Below are positions 1 to 7,112 of a DNA stretch of 21,370 bases, one piece after another. Under the pieces are notes generated by a model. That model saw only the letters and a list, made by a program, of their open reading frames with translations, ran no database searches and was not told the DNA's origin. The translations under genes were made by a program, and so were the position numbers. Location: NCBI GenBank assembly GCA_050747825.1, contig JBOGJG010000022.1, positions 1 to 21,370 on the forward strand, read 5' to 3'. The stretch comes from JBOGJG01 sp050747825 (lineage in GTDB: Bacteria > Acidobacteriota > UBA6911 > RPQK01 > JBOGJG01). The first letter of the stretch is position 1. Each line of letters starts with the position of its first letter.

Positions 1-2
1 TT

Positions 3-140
3 CTCGATCTCCTGGGCGGCATTGTCCGAAACGTGTGCCGTGTCCGGGGCGTTCCGGACGCTCCCACTTTCGAAATGGTCACCACCCCCAATGCAAAGCA
101 GCAGCAGGCTCTCGATCTCCTTGAAACAATCAAGTTGTAG
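3..140 (+). CDS. 3' end of a possible ketopantoate reductase (ApbA/PanE-like), partial
   Basis: Only the last 45 codons are in the window; the gene continues past the left edge. The frame ends in TAG and reads LLGGIVRNVCRVRGVPDAP followed by a short helical tail. This resembles the C-terminal helix bundle of 2-dehydropantoate 2-reductases, where a 'G.IVR.....G.PTP' pattern precedes the last helix. That enzyme reduces ketopantoate to pantoate with NADPH in cytoplasmic CoA biosynthesis. The assignment rests on this short tail only. Another protein of the 6-phosphogluconate-dehydrogenase-like C-terminal fold is possible. Confidence 0.4.
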   Translation, partial: LDLLGGIVRNVCRVRGVPDAPTFEMVTTPNAKQQQALDLLETIKL

Positions 141-291
141 GCAGCACGCTTTACCCGATATCCTCGTATCCCATTGAGAAATGAAGGGAAAACTGCTTAC
201 TGGCCCTAAGAACTTCGGTCTGTCGGTGCAGTTGCTGCGGATTGAGTTGCCGAAATTGGCGCCCTAACTTAGCTTTGGCTGATTTTGAGAT
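141..291. other. Intergenic stretch with no recognised gene
   Basis: No convincing coding sequence, RNA gene or strong terminator is seen between the left-edge gene and the transposase remnant. The minus-strand open frame that crosses it also runs antisense through the transposase remnant and has no recognisable protein features. The 5' part of the IS256-type element and its left end are not visible here, so that element was truncated rather than interrupted. Confidence 0.5.
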
Positions 292-675
292 GTGCGCAGA
301 TGCCAGCAGTATCCCACTGCCGTGCGCTGCTTTGAGGAAGATTTCGAAGCCTGTGTGGCTCATTTGAACTGCCCGCCGGCTCACCACCAGGCGATCCGCA
401 CGACGAATCTACTGGAGCGGCTTTTTGGGGAAGAAAGGCGCCGGATGAAAGCGGTCGGGACACTCTTTGGCGAGCGGCCCGTCTTGAAACTGATGTATTC
501 GGCCCTGATCCGGGCTTCGGATCGATGGAGGGGGCTTTCAGTGAGCGAGTTTGAGAGAGTCCAACTCGAGCGCTTGCAGACTCAGTTGCGGCGCGAGTTG
601 GAAAAAGAGCATGTCCTGGAGGTGAACAAGCATTGCAGCAGCGAGAACACGTCCGGCCGGGAAGCCGGATCATAA
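292..675 (+). pseudogene. IS256-family (Mutator-type) transposase, C-terminal remnant
   Basis: The 127-residue frame matches the C-terminal third of IS256-type DDE transposases. It has the characteristic IRTTNLLERLFGEERRR segment, which carries the final catalytic Glu region, followed by a hydrophobic stretch (VLKLMYSALIRASDRWRG). Full-length family members are about 400 residues, so the N-terminal DNA-binding part and the first two catalytic Asp are missing. A TGA lies in frame two codons before the first usable GTG, so this is not a complete gene. No intact terminal inverted repeat was recognised. It is a decayed fragment and unlikely to be active. Confidence 0.85.
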
Positions 676-693
676 TAGTCTGCTGGGCCGCCT

Positions 694-717
694 TTTCTCT
701 TAAAATTTCTCTTAAAA
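694..717. repeat. Perfect tandem duplication of a 12-mer
   Basis: The unit TTTCTCTTAAAA occurs twice back to back (694-705 and 706-717). It lies in the short spacer between the transposase remnant and the 3' end of the minus-strand exporter gene. Beyond an AT-rich spacer or slippage product, its role is not evident. Confidence 0.8.
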
Positions 718-773
718 AGAGGGTTAGTCCTACATAACGATTTGGCAAAGCCGGTTGGGCCGAGTCCGTCCAC

Positions 774-2339
774 CTACTTCCTGCGTGCATGAGCCTCGAC
801 CGATCCGCCCGGCACCAGGAAGGAGGAAGCGAAGGCGAAAACGGAAACCACAAAGGCCACGAAAAAGACGTCTTGCAAGACAACGCCCAGCAGACCTTGA
901 AGAGTGTTCAAAACGGGCTCGGGGATCTGCGTGCGAGCCAGCGGATTAACAATCGTGTCCGGATGACCGGCCAGGTAATCAATCGTATCGCCATACCCGG
1001 CTGATTTCAGTGCCGCCAGCCGTGACAGCATCTCTCGCGCCATCACCGTTCCCATAATGGCGATGCCGATTGAGGCGCCTACGGTGCGGAAGAACGTGGT
1101 CGATGACGTGGCAATCCCCAACAAACTGCGGGGGACCCGGTTTTGTACGGCAATGAGCATTGAGACCATGCTCAGACCCACGCCCGAGCCGATCAGCACC
1201 ATATAAGTAAACATCCGCCAGGCCGCAATGTCCTGAGTCATGCGGCTCAAGAGGAAAAAGCCTGTCATCATCAGAACCATCCCCGTGATGACCGTCTTTC
1301 GGTAACCGATAATCAGAATCAATCGTCCGCTCACGATTGAAAAGGTCACCCAGGCGAGCGTCAGGGGCGTCAGCGCCCACCCCGCTTCGGTCGCTCCTGT
1401 CCCTAATACCCCCTGTACGAACAGGGGAATGAACGAGATCGCGCCAAACAAGGCCATGCCGCTAAAGAAACCGTTTAGCGCGGCGGCAGAGAAAATGCGG
1501 TCCCTAAAGAGGTGAAGCGGGAGGATCGGTTCGACTGCATTTCGCTCTTGGATCAGGAAGGCGAGCAGCAACACAAAAGCGCTTCCCAGCAGAACGTGAG
1601 CCGTCAATCCGGGTTCGCCGAACCTCCACCGGTCGAGTCCAAAGAAGAAACAAGTCAGGCAAGTAATCAGAAGGACGGCCCCCGTGTAATCGATCCGATG
1701 CTCGCGCGTTTTGCCAGGTTCGATGAGTCCGATGCCGATAATGGCGCCTGCGGCAAGCCCAAAGGGAACGTTGAGAAAAAATACCCAGCGCCAGGAGATG
1801 TAATCGGTGATTAATCCGCCCAGAAGCGGCCCCACCAGACTGGACAACCCCCAGACGCCGCTAAAGAGTCCCTGAATCCTGGCCCGCCGCTGCAGCGTGT
1901 AGATGTCGCCCACAATCGTCATCCCCAGCGGCACAAGCGCTCCCGCTCCCGTCCCTTGCAGAGCCCGAAAGAAAACGAGCTGAGTCATTGATTCGCTCAG
2001 GCCGCTCAGCATGGAGCCGGTGATAAAAAGGGTAGCGCCGGCGAGGTAAAACAGCTTTCTGCCGTACAGGTCCGAGAGCCGGCCCCACAGGGGTTGGGTG
2101 ACGGTGGCGGTCAGGAAATAGACCGAGTAGACCCAACTGTAAATCTCGAGTCCGCCCAGACTGGAGACCACTGTAGGCATGGCCGTGACCACCACCGTCG
2201 CCTCCAGTGCCCCCAAAAACATACCCATCATGACGCCGAAGGTGATCCAGGCGCGACGCCGTGTGCCCATTTCGAGCACACCCATTTCGGCAGCTTCTCT
2301 GCTGGCTTCCTCTGCAGTGAGCGCTTCCGGACGGGGCAT
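774..2339 (-). CDS. DHA2-type (14-TM, EmrB/QacA-like) major facilitator drug exporter
   Basis: This 521-residue protein is typical in length for the DHA2 family of proton-coupled multidrug antiporters in the inner membrane. After a charged cytoplasmic N-terminus of about 30 residues come strongly hydrophobic segments throughout. TM1 contains ALEATVVVTAMP, the family's 'LDxTIVNVALP' motif with Glu46 in place of the usual Asp. Motif A is GRLSDLYGRK (residues 86-95). The antiporter motif C appears as GLSSLVGPLLGG (164-175). An arginine-rich ISWRWVFFLN segment follows. The ATG at 2339 has no good Shine-Dalgarno sequence but follows a TATAAT box closely. The gene is divergent from the IS element and the large cluster. 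Its substrate cannot be read from sequence. Confidence 0.93.
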   Translation of the reverse strand: MPRPEALTAEEASREAAEMGVLEMGTRRRAWITFGVMMGMFLGALEATVVVTAMPTVVSSLGGLEIYSWVYSVYFLTATVTQPLWGRLSDLYGRKLFYLAGATLFITGSMLSGLSESMTQLVFFRALQGTGAGALVPLGMTIVGDIYTLQRRARIQGLFSGVWGLSSLVGPLLGGLITDYISWRWVFFLNVPFGLAAGAIIGIGLIEPGKTREHRIDYTGAVLLITCLTCFFFGLDRWRFGEPGLTAHVLLGSAFVLLLAFLIQERNAVEPILPLHLFRDRIFSAAALNGFFSGMALFGAISFIPLFVQGVLGTGATEAGWALTPLTLAWVTFSIVSGRLILIIGYRKTVITGMVLMMTGFFLLSRMTQDIAAWRMFTYMVLIGSGVGLSMVSMLIAVQNRVPRSLLGIATSSTTFFRTVGASIGIAIMGTVMAREMLSRLAALKSAGYGDTIDYLAGHPDTIVNPLARTQIPEPVLNTLQGLLGVVLQDVFFVAFVVSVFAFASSFLVPGGSVEAHARRK

Positions 2340-2349
2340 GAAGGGAGTG

Positions 2350-2355
2350 ATTATA
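2350..2355 (-). promoter_or_regulatory. Candidate -10 box just upstream of the exporter gene
   Basis: On the minus strand a perfect TATAAT ends only 10 bases before the exporter's ATG. If it is used, the transcript would start at or almost at the start codon. That would fit the missing Shine-Dalgarno sequence. No clear TTGACA-type -35 box lies at the usual spacing; that position falls inside the heptamer array. This is a single-motif prediction. Confidence 0.3.
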
Positions 2356-2370
2356 ACTGATTGTTAACCG

Positions 2371-2447
2371 CTGACCACTGACCGCTGACCGCTGACCGCT
2401 GAGCGCTGACCACTGAGCGCTGAGCGCTGACCACTGAGCGCTGAGCA
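2371..2447. repeat. Eleven-copy tandem heptanucleotide array (CTGASCR)
   Basis: Eleven consecutive seven-base units run without a phase break. The variants CTGACCA, CTGACCG, CTGAGCG and CTGAGCA are mixed in the order A B B B C A C C A C D. Only positions 5 (C/G) and 7 (A/G) vary. The array begins 32 bases upstream of the exporter start and ends before a second, more degenerate heptad-phased stretch. It resembles the heptameric short tandem repeats (STRRs) described in cyanobacteria and similar words in other environmental genomes. It is not a CRISPR, because there are no spacers. Confidence 0.93.
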
Positions 2448-2463
2448 TGAGACTACGACGATG

Positions 2464-2510
2464 GACACTTGACGAATGACAAGTCACGGGTCACGAATGA
2501 CGGATCACCC
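2464..2510. repeat. Degenerate heptad-phased repeat tract
   Basis: After the perfect array, the sequence continues as related seven-base words such as GACACTT, GACGAAT, GACAAGT, CACGGGT, CACGAAT and GACGGAT. The core is shared with the far side of the IS element. It is probably an older, diverged part of the same repeat family, or a second family. Nothing coding is seen. Confidence 0.6.
2483..2503 (+). repeat. 21-bp direct repeat, left copy (flanks the IS3 element)
   Basis: The 21 bases starting GTCACGGGTCACGAATGAC are repeated exactly at 3795-3815, on the other side of the IS element. The left copy ends 23 bases before the IS left end. This is far longer than an IS3 target duplication and is not adjacent to the IS ends, so it is probably a dispersed intergenic repeat. 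Confidence 0.9.
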
Positions 2511-2521
2511 TCTGTGCCAAT

Positions 2522-2536
2522 AATATTGAGACACCT
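2522..2536 (+). repeat. Left terminal inverted repeat of the IS3-family element
   Basis: AATATTGAGACACCT is the exact reverse complement of 3767-3781. The IS proper probably starts at TGAGACACCT (2527), which fits the TG...CA ends typical of IS3 elements. The outer ATAT (2523-2526) and its counterpart at 3777-3780 would be a 4-bp target duplication. Because ATAT is its own complement, the inverted match is extended. Confidence 0.85.
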
Positions 2537-2611
2537 ACCCCCTGTTAAATTAATGTAGAGGGTGGGGAGAAGATCTGAGATGGGAATGACAGAAACAGTA
2601 AAGAGAGAAGT

Positions 2612-2654
2612 GGGCCTGGTTGCCCCGGAACGAAGCGAAGGGGCAACCAGGCCC
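2612..2654. repeat. Perfect 15-bp stem-loop near the left end of the IS
   Basis: GGGCCTGGTTGCCCC (2612-2626) pairs exactly with GGGGCAACCAGGCCC (2640-2654) around a 13-base loop. A 12-base perfect palindrome, AGCGGCGCCGCT, follows at 2655-2666. The right arm lies inside the OrfA reading frame. Such a hairpin could limit read-through transcription or occlude translation of the transposase. No U-run follows, so it is not a standard terminator. Confidence 0.85.
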
Positions 2655-2923
2655 AGCGGCGCCGCTGGGGGGAGCCACCGGAATAGCGAGCCGCTCTCCG
2701 GATCCAGAGGTGACGGCCAAAGCCCTGCGCCGGCGATTCACCGCCCCATACAAGCGGCGGATACTTCAGGAGGCAGACCACTGCGGGGAGGGAGGCATTG
2801 CCGCCCTGTTGCGTTTGAGACGCGAGAATGACCGTCTGCAAAAACGGCTGAAGCAGACCGAAACCATCATCGACGTCCAAAAAAACTCTGCGAGATGTTG
2901 GGGCTCCCCGTGGCGACGACCGA
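2620..2923 (+). pseudogene. IS3-family OrfA remnant (HTH protein, internally deleted)
   Basis: The frame opens with a weak TTG start overlapping the stem-loop. Further on it reads ALRRRFTAPYKRRILQEAD, the usual start of the OrfA helix-turn-helix in this IS3 subgroup. After GIAALLR the sequence jumps straight to RRENDRLQKRLKQTETIID, so about 40 residues containing the recognition helix (the 'EGLYSSHLTTWRR' region of relatives) are absent. At 2879-2885 a run of seven A's would place KKLCEMLGLP in the -1 frame. This is either a programmed IS3 frameshift site or a one-base loss. The product could not bind the ends normally. Confidence 0.8.
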
Positions 2924-3640
2924 CCTCCACGGGAGCGCCGCAACCAGCTCCGGCATCCAAGCTACCAGGCGCCAGAGCTGCTGGCGACCCGGAGCAATCA
3001 GGTCTGGTCATGGGACATCACGAAGCTGCTGGGGCCGGTGAAATGGAGCTACTTCTACCTGTACGTGATCTTGGACATCTTCAGCCGTTACGTGGTCGGC
3101 TGGATGATCGCGCACTGTGAAAGCGCCGCGCTTGCCCGGCGGCTTATCGCGGAGACGTGCCAGAAACAGAACGTGGCAGCCGGGCAACTCACGATTCATG
3201 CGGATCGGGGATCTTCGATGACCTCCAAGCCCGTGGCCTTGATGCTCGCAGATCTGGGCGTTACCAAGACCCACAGCCGTCCGCACGTGTCGGACGACAA
3301 CCCCTATTCGGAGTCGCAATTCAAGACCCTGAAGTATCGGCCTGGGTTTCCCGACCGCTTCGGATCGATCGAAGATGCGCGCGCCTTTTGTCAGGGGTCC
3401 TTGGCCTGGTATAACGCCGAACACCGTCACAGCGGGATAGGGCTGCTGACCCCGGAAACAGTTCACTATGGCAAGGCCGAAGTGGCAACCACCCAGCGGC
3501 AGGGTATCCTGGTCTCAGCTTATGACGCACATCCGGGACGCTTCGTCCACGGTACGCCGAAGCCGCCGCCGTGCCGGATGCGGCCTGGATCAACCAACCG
3601 AAGACGATCTCGGAGGGCGCCGATATTTCAACGACCCTGA
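2924..3640 (+). pseudogene. IS3-family OrfB transposase/integrase remnant (rve domain)
   Basis: The frame reads PPRERRNQLRHPSYQAPELL and then the integrase core WSWDITKLLGP (first catalytic Asp), HADRGSSMTSKP (second Asp region), SDDNPYSESQFKTLKYRP (catalytic Glu) and WYNAEHRHSGIGLLTPE. The catalytic core is therefore complete. The N-terminal HTH_21 part is deleted, and no start codon precedes the core in a normal context. Near 3570 one base appears lost: the expected tail DAAWINQPKTI continues in another frame and runs out through the right end of the element. It was probably inactivated by the deletion. Confidence 0.85.
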
Positions 3641-3766
3641 AAAGGGCTCCGATTGAGGGGGCAGGACATGGACCTTCCGGAGATCGTCGATCCTGGGGCT
3701 TCTCGGAGGCCGACTTTTCAGACCTGGCCCTCGGAGTCACCGGGAAGGACACTAAATTCGACGAGC

Positions 3767-3781
3767 AGGTGTCTCAATATT
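3767..3781 (-). repeat. Right terminal inverted repeat of the IS3-family element
   Basis: AGGTGTCTCAATATT is the exact complement of the left end at 2522-2536. The element proper ends at ...GTCTCA (3776), followed by ATAT, which matches the four bases before the left end. Confidence 0.85.
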
Positions 3782-3794
3782 GTGGACACGTTCC

Positions 3795-3815
3795 GTCACG
3801 GGTCACGAATGACGG
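3795..3815 (+). repeat. 21-bp direct repeat, right copy
   Basis: Identical over 21 bases to 2483-2503. It starts 18 bases after the IS right end and lies 35 bases before the GTG start of the large cluster, so it falls in that cluster's probable promoter region. Confidence 0.9.
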
Positions 3816-3850
3816 CCCCGCCTATTTAATTTTTTGCTATCCTGTTAAGT

Positions 3851-6145
3851 GTGTCGGAGATCTTTTCTTTCTTCTTCAAATACAGACCTTTTTTCTTCCA
3901 AAGGGGTGAGTTCAGTTTTCAGTCAGGAATCTCACCGTGGCTGGCAGTGGCGGTACTGGCATCCGTCGCGCTGGCTGTTTTTTTCATTTACCGAAAAAGA
4001 TGGCTGACTTCAGGGCGGCGATCCGGGTGGCGCCTCCCGGCTCTGCGCCTGGCCGTATTTGTACTTCTTGCGTTTATGCTCATGCAGCCCAGCCTGGTCC
4101 TTTCTACATTGGTCCCGAGGGAAAATCTGCTCGCCATGCTGGTCGATAATTCCCGCAGCATGAGCATCGAGGAGGAGGGCGTGGCGCGTGGAGAGCAGGC
4201 CACCGGGCTCCTCGAGGAAGATTCAGACTTCCTATCTGCGCTGGCCGACAAGTTTTACCTTCGTTATTTCAGATTTGGCCATCAGGGCGAACGGATTGAA
4301 CCTCCTCTCGAATTCGACTGGAGCGGCGATCAGACCAATATCGCCTCAGGACTGGAAAGAATTCTCACGGAAACCCGCAGCCTTCCCCTGGGCGGGGTTG
4401 TTTTGTTTAGTGACGGTTCGGATAACAGCTATCGTGACTTCAAAGATGTGCTGGCCGAGCTCAAGGCACGCAAGGTGCCGGTCCACACGGTCGGTCTGGG
4501 CCCCGAAACCCTGGAACAGGACGTTGAGATCACGCAGGTCAGCTCTCCTCGCCTGCTGCTTCCAGAGACAGTTTCATTGGTCCGAGTCGCGATTCGCCAC
4601 TACGGATTCGGCGGACACCGCGGCAAGCTGGAGGTGCGTGAGGGTGACACGCTGGTCCAGTCGCAGGAGATCCATTTTCCGCGAGATTCCGACACCTTTA
4701 GCGCTGAGGTGAAACTGACTCCGCGCTCCGAAGGGGTCAAGACCTACCGCTTCAGTGTGGCGCCGCTGCAGGGAGAAGAGATCGCCCAGAATAATGAACG
4801 ACAGACCATTATCGAAGTCCGAAATCTTCAGCCCCGAATCCTTTATGTGGAAGGTCGGCCGCGCTGGGAATACAAGTTCATCCGCCAGGCCGTCACTGAT
4901 GACAATGGCTTGCGGCTGGAAACGCTGCTTCGCACAGCCCTGAACAAGTTTTACCGTCAGGGTATCGAGACGGAAACGACTCTGGCGGCGGGTTTCCCTA
5001 CCGAACGCGAGGAGTTATTCCAATACAAAGGACTCGTCCTCGGAACTGTCGAATCCTCTTTCTTTACTTACGCTCAACTCGAGATGATCCGCGACTTCGT
5101 AGGCAAGCGCGGCGGCGGCTTCCTCATGCTGGGAGGCAGCTCTTCTTTTGGAGCCGGACAGTACCAGAACACCCCGGTTGAGGAAGTTCTCCCCGTTTGG
5201 CTGCAGGCTGAAGACGAAAACACCGGCCTCGCTTCGCTTTATGCTCAGGGAAACGGGGAGATTAGTCTAAGCGATTACGGCAGGCAGCATCCGGCTCTGC
5301 AGCTCTCATTGGAAGATCAGGAGAGCGACCACCCCTGGTCTGAATTGCCTCAGTTGACCGACTGGAATTATGCAGCCGGTACCAAGTCGGGCTCCGTGAC
5401 TCTGGCCAGTCTGGTACCGGAGGGCGCTGAGCCTCAACCGTCTCCCCTGCTTGTCTTTCAAAGGTACGGGAGGGGACAGGCCCTGGCCTTACTAACTGGG
5501 AGCAGTTGGCGCTGGCAGATGCTCAGCGATCATACGGATCAGAGCCACGAGACCTTTTGGAGGCAGCTCCTGCGCTGGCTGGTGGCTTCGGCCAAGGATC
5601 CCGTCACAGTTGAGACTGAGCGCGAGATTTACTCCCAAAATGAGAGCGTAAAAATAAGAGCTGAAGTGAACGATGAAACCTACAACCGCATCAACGATGC
5701 CCAGGTGGACGCGAGCGTCACCTCCCCTTCCGGAGAAGTGACAACCATTCCCCTCCAGTGGCAGGCCCAGGAGGACGGAATTTACCAGGCCGAGTGGGTT
5801 CCGCAGGAGGATGGGATGTATGAGGTGCGCGTGAACGCCCGGGCTTCATCGGAGCAGAAATCGTACGGACGTGCCAACTCCCACTTCGTCACTTCAACAG
5901 GCTATCGCGAGTATTTTGAGCCTGTTCAGAAAAGGGACTTCCTCCAGACGCTCTCTACGGAAACTGGAGGGAATTATTACACGCTCGATAATGTCAATCG
6001 ACTGCCCGAGGAAGTCGTGTACACGAAACTGGAATCATCCGTTGTCGAAGTCCTCGAACTCTGGGATATGCCCATCAACTTTTTCCTGCTGCTTGGCTTC
6101 TTAGTGGGTGAATGGGTGCTTAGAAAGCTTCATGGGAGTATTTAG
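3851..6145 (+). CDS. Membrane protein with vWA domain and GATase1-like domain
   Basis: Not a named gene. This 764-residue protein has two N-terminal membrane segments (about residues 30-46 and 65-86). A vWA-like domain follows with a full metal-ion site: DNSRS (Asp99, Ser101, Ser103), a Thr near 162 and SDGSD (Asp188). Next come Ig-like beta-rich sequence and, at about 328-450, a class-I glutamine-amidotransferase-like fold (ILYVEGRPRWEYKF, GKRGGGFLMLGG) with no evident catalytic Cys motif. A C-terminal membrane segment (about 742-757) ends the chain. The bulk is probably periplasmic. The GTG start is preferred because it keeps the hydrophobic N-terminus. No strong ribosome site precedes it, only AT-rich sequence at 3823-3840. 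It is first in the cluster and overlaps the next gene. Its architecture resembles that of the BatA-type protein at 12451, so the two may be distant paralogues acting together. Confidence 0.85.
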   Translation: MSEIFSFFFKYRPFFFQRGEFSFQSGISPWLAVAVLASVALAVFFIYRKRWLTSGRRSGWRLPALRLAVFVLLAFMLMQPSLVLSTLVPRENLLAMLVDNSRSMSIEEEGVARGEQATGLLEEDSDFLSALADKFYLRYFRFGHQGERIEPPLEFDWSGDQTNIASGLERILTETRSLPLGGVVLFSDGSDNSYRDFKDVLAELKARKVPVHTVGLGPETLEQDVEITQVSSPRLLLPETVSLVRVAIRHYGFGGHRGKLEVREGDTLVQSQEIHFPRDSDTFSAEVKLTPRSEGVKTYRFSVAPLQGEEIAQNNERQTIIEVRNLQPRILYVEGRPRWEYKFIRQAVTDDNGLRLETLLRTALNKFYRQGIETETTLAAGFPTEREELFQYKGLVLGTVESSFFTYAQLEMIRDFVGKRGGGFLMLGGSSSFGAGQYQNTPVEEVLPVWLQAEDENTGLASLYAQGNGEISLSDYGRQHPALQLSLEDQESDHPWSELPQLTDWNYAAGTKSGSVTLASLVPEGAEPQPSPLLVFQRYGRGQALALLTGSSWRWQMLSDHTDQSHETFWRQLLRWLVASAKDPVTVETEREIYSQNESVKIRAEVNDETYNRINDAQVDASVTSPSGEVTTIPLQWQAQEDGIYQAEWVPQEDGMYEVRVNARASSEQKSYGRANSHFVTSTGYREYFEPVQKRDFLQTLSTETGGNYYTLDNVNRLPEEVVYTKLESSVVEVLELWDMPINFFLLLGFLVGEWVLRKLHGSI

Positions 6146-7112
6146 CAAGCTTTTTCTATGGCCGGCACTGTTGCTGTCAGGATCCGTATTTGCGGAGGCG
6201 GACACAGACCGGATCTGCCTCATCGTGACGGGTCTGGGCGGGATGCCGGAGTATGAAGAAAATTTTGTTAGCTGGGCCGCTACTACTGAAGAGATCTTCA
6301 ACGAGGGTCTGGCAGGAGTCGTGCACAACCTGGATGGCCGGAAGCAAAGCCGAGATGAGATACTGGCCACCTTCAAGCAGGCTGCCTCTAATCTATCGCC
6401 CCGGGGCGAACTTTGGATCTTTCTGATCGGCCACGCTAATTTTGATGGTAATCACTACAAATTCAACATCCGTGGTCCCGATATGACTGACGAAGACTTG
6501 GGAGTTTTCTTCGACTCCCTGGGCTCGAAGCGGATTTACGCAATCCTCGCCACCAGCGCAGCCGGGGCTGTGCTGCCAGATCTCAGCGCCCCCAATCGCG
6601 TCATAGTCACTGCGACCAGGAGCGCTTCCGAACGCCAACCACCCATGTTCCTCTCCTTTTTTCTGGAGGCTGCACAATCGGCCGAGGCCGACCGGGACAA
6701 AAATGGCAGGGTCTCGATCCTGGAAGCCTTTCTCTTCAGCCGGCAGCGGGTGGCCGGCTGGTTCGAAGAAAAAAAACGCATCCAGACCGAACATGCCCTG
6801 CTGGATGACCGCGGCACCCTACAACTCGGCGCCAGGAGTAGTGGAGAAAATGGGGAAGAATCAGCCAATTTGAATACAGGAGAAGGGTTGCTCTCCTCGC
6901 TGGGTTATCTGTCAATGCCTCCCGAAAGAGCCTATGCCACCCTGGAAGCCCGGACGCTGGCCGAGCGTAAAGTCAGCCTCGAACGCGAAATCGAAGATCT
7001 CAAATTCCGCAAAGGACAAATACCAGAGGCTGAGTATTATCAACAACTGGAGAAACTTCTCGTCGAGTTGGCCGGCATCAATCAGCAGCTTTCGACTCTG
7101 GAGGGAACCTGA
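6132..7112 (+). CDS. Secreted caspase-fold (C13/C14-like) protein, probable pseudopeptidase with EF-hand loop
   Basis: The ATG at 6132 is preferred over an earlier in-frame GTG (6108), because it opens a clean signal peptide: MGVFSKLFLW, a hydrophobic core, then SVFA before EAD. The mature part has the caspase/legumain fold pattern. A first strand (RICLIVTGLGG) is followed by ELWIFLIGHANFDG with the expected catalytic His (His101). RIYAILATSAAGA follows, where the catalytic Cys would be but Ser142 is found. A canonical EF-hand loop, DRDKNGRVSILE (187-198), lies near the usual DADKDG-type insert, followed by TEHALLDD. The last 65 residues form a charged coiled coil. The start overlaps the upstream gene by 14 bases, and the stop overlaps the next start (TGATG), suggesting coupled translation. 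It is probably a non-catalytic, Ca-binding periplasmic component. Retained activity through Ser is possible but less likely. Confidence 0.75.
   Translation: MGVFSKLFLWPALLLSGSVFAEADTDRICLIVTGLGGMPEYEENFVSWAATTEEIFNEGLAGVVHNLDGRKQSRDEILATFKQAASNLSPRGELWIFLIGHANFDGNHYKFNIRGPDMTDEDLGVFFDSLGSKRIYAILATSAAGAVLPDLSAPNRVIVTATRSASERQPPMFLSFFLEAAQSAEADRDKNGRVSILEAFLFSRQRVAGWFEEKKRIQTEHALLDDRGTLQLGARSSGENGEESANLNTGEGLLSSLGYLSMPPERAYATLEARTLAERKVSLEREIEDLKFRKGQIPEAEYYQQLEKLLVELAGINQQLSTLEGT

Larger units (their letters stand above)
2527..3776 (+). mobile_element. IS3-family insertion sequence, internally deleted and inactive
   Basis: This 1250-bp element is bounded by matching inverted ends (TGAGACACCT / AGGTGTCTCA) and flanked by ATAT on both sides. 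It carries recognisable OrfA and OrfB transposase parts in the order expected for IS3. The HTH core of OrfA and the N-terminal third of OrfB are missing, and there are frame breaks. Full-length relatives have an OrfA of roughly 100-150 residues and an OrfB of over 300 residues, so several hundred bases have been lost. It could be moved only by transposase supplied from an intact copy, because both ends survive. Confidence 0.88.

Noticed and set aside
60..64. MoxR Walker A with Ala before Lys (GLPGLAKT; residue numbers of the MoxR protein) as a defective ATP site
   Set aside because: This variant is usual in the MoxR family, so it is not a sign of lost activity.
2371..2447. Heptamer array as a CRISPR or iteron origin
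   Set aside because: There are no spacers, and units are contiguous and only seven bases long. No rep gene, DnaA-box cluster or cas gene is nearby.
1861..2487. 208-codon minus-strand frame that translates the heptamer array into a repetitive peptide (SAQWSAL...)
   Set aside because: It overlaps the exporter gene in another frame; the repeat peptide is a consequence of the seven-base array read in triplets.
6108..6131. Earlier GTG start for the caspase-fold gene
   Set aside because: It would add eight residues before a well-formed signal peptide that begins at the ATG at 6132.
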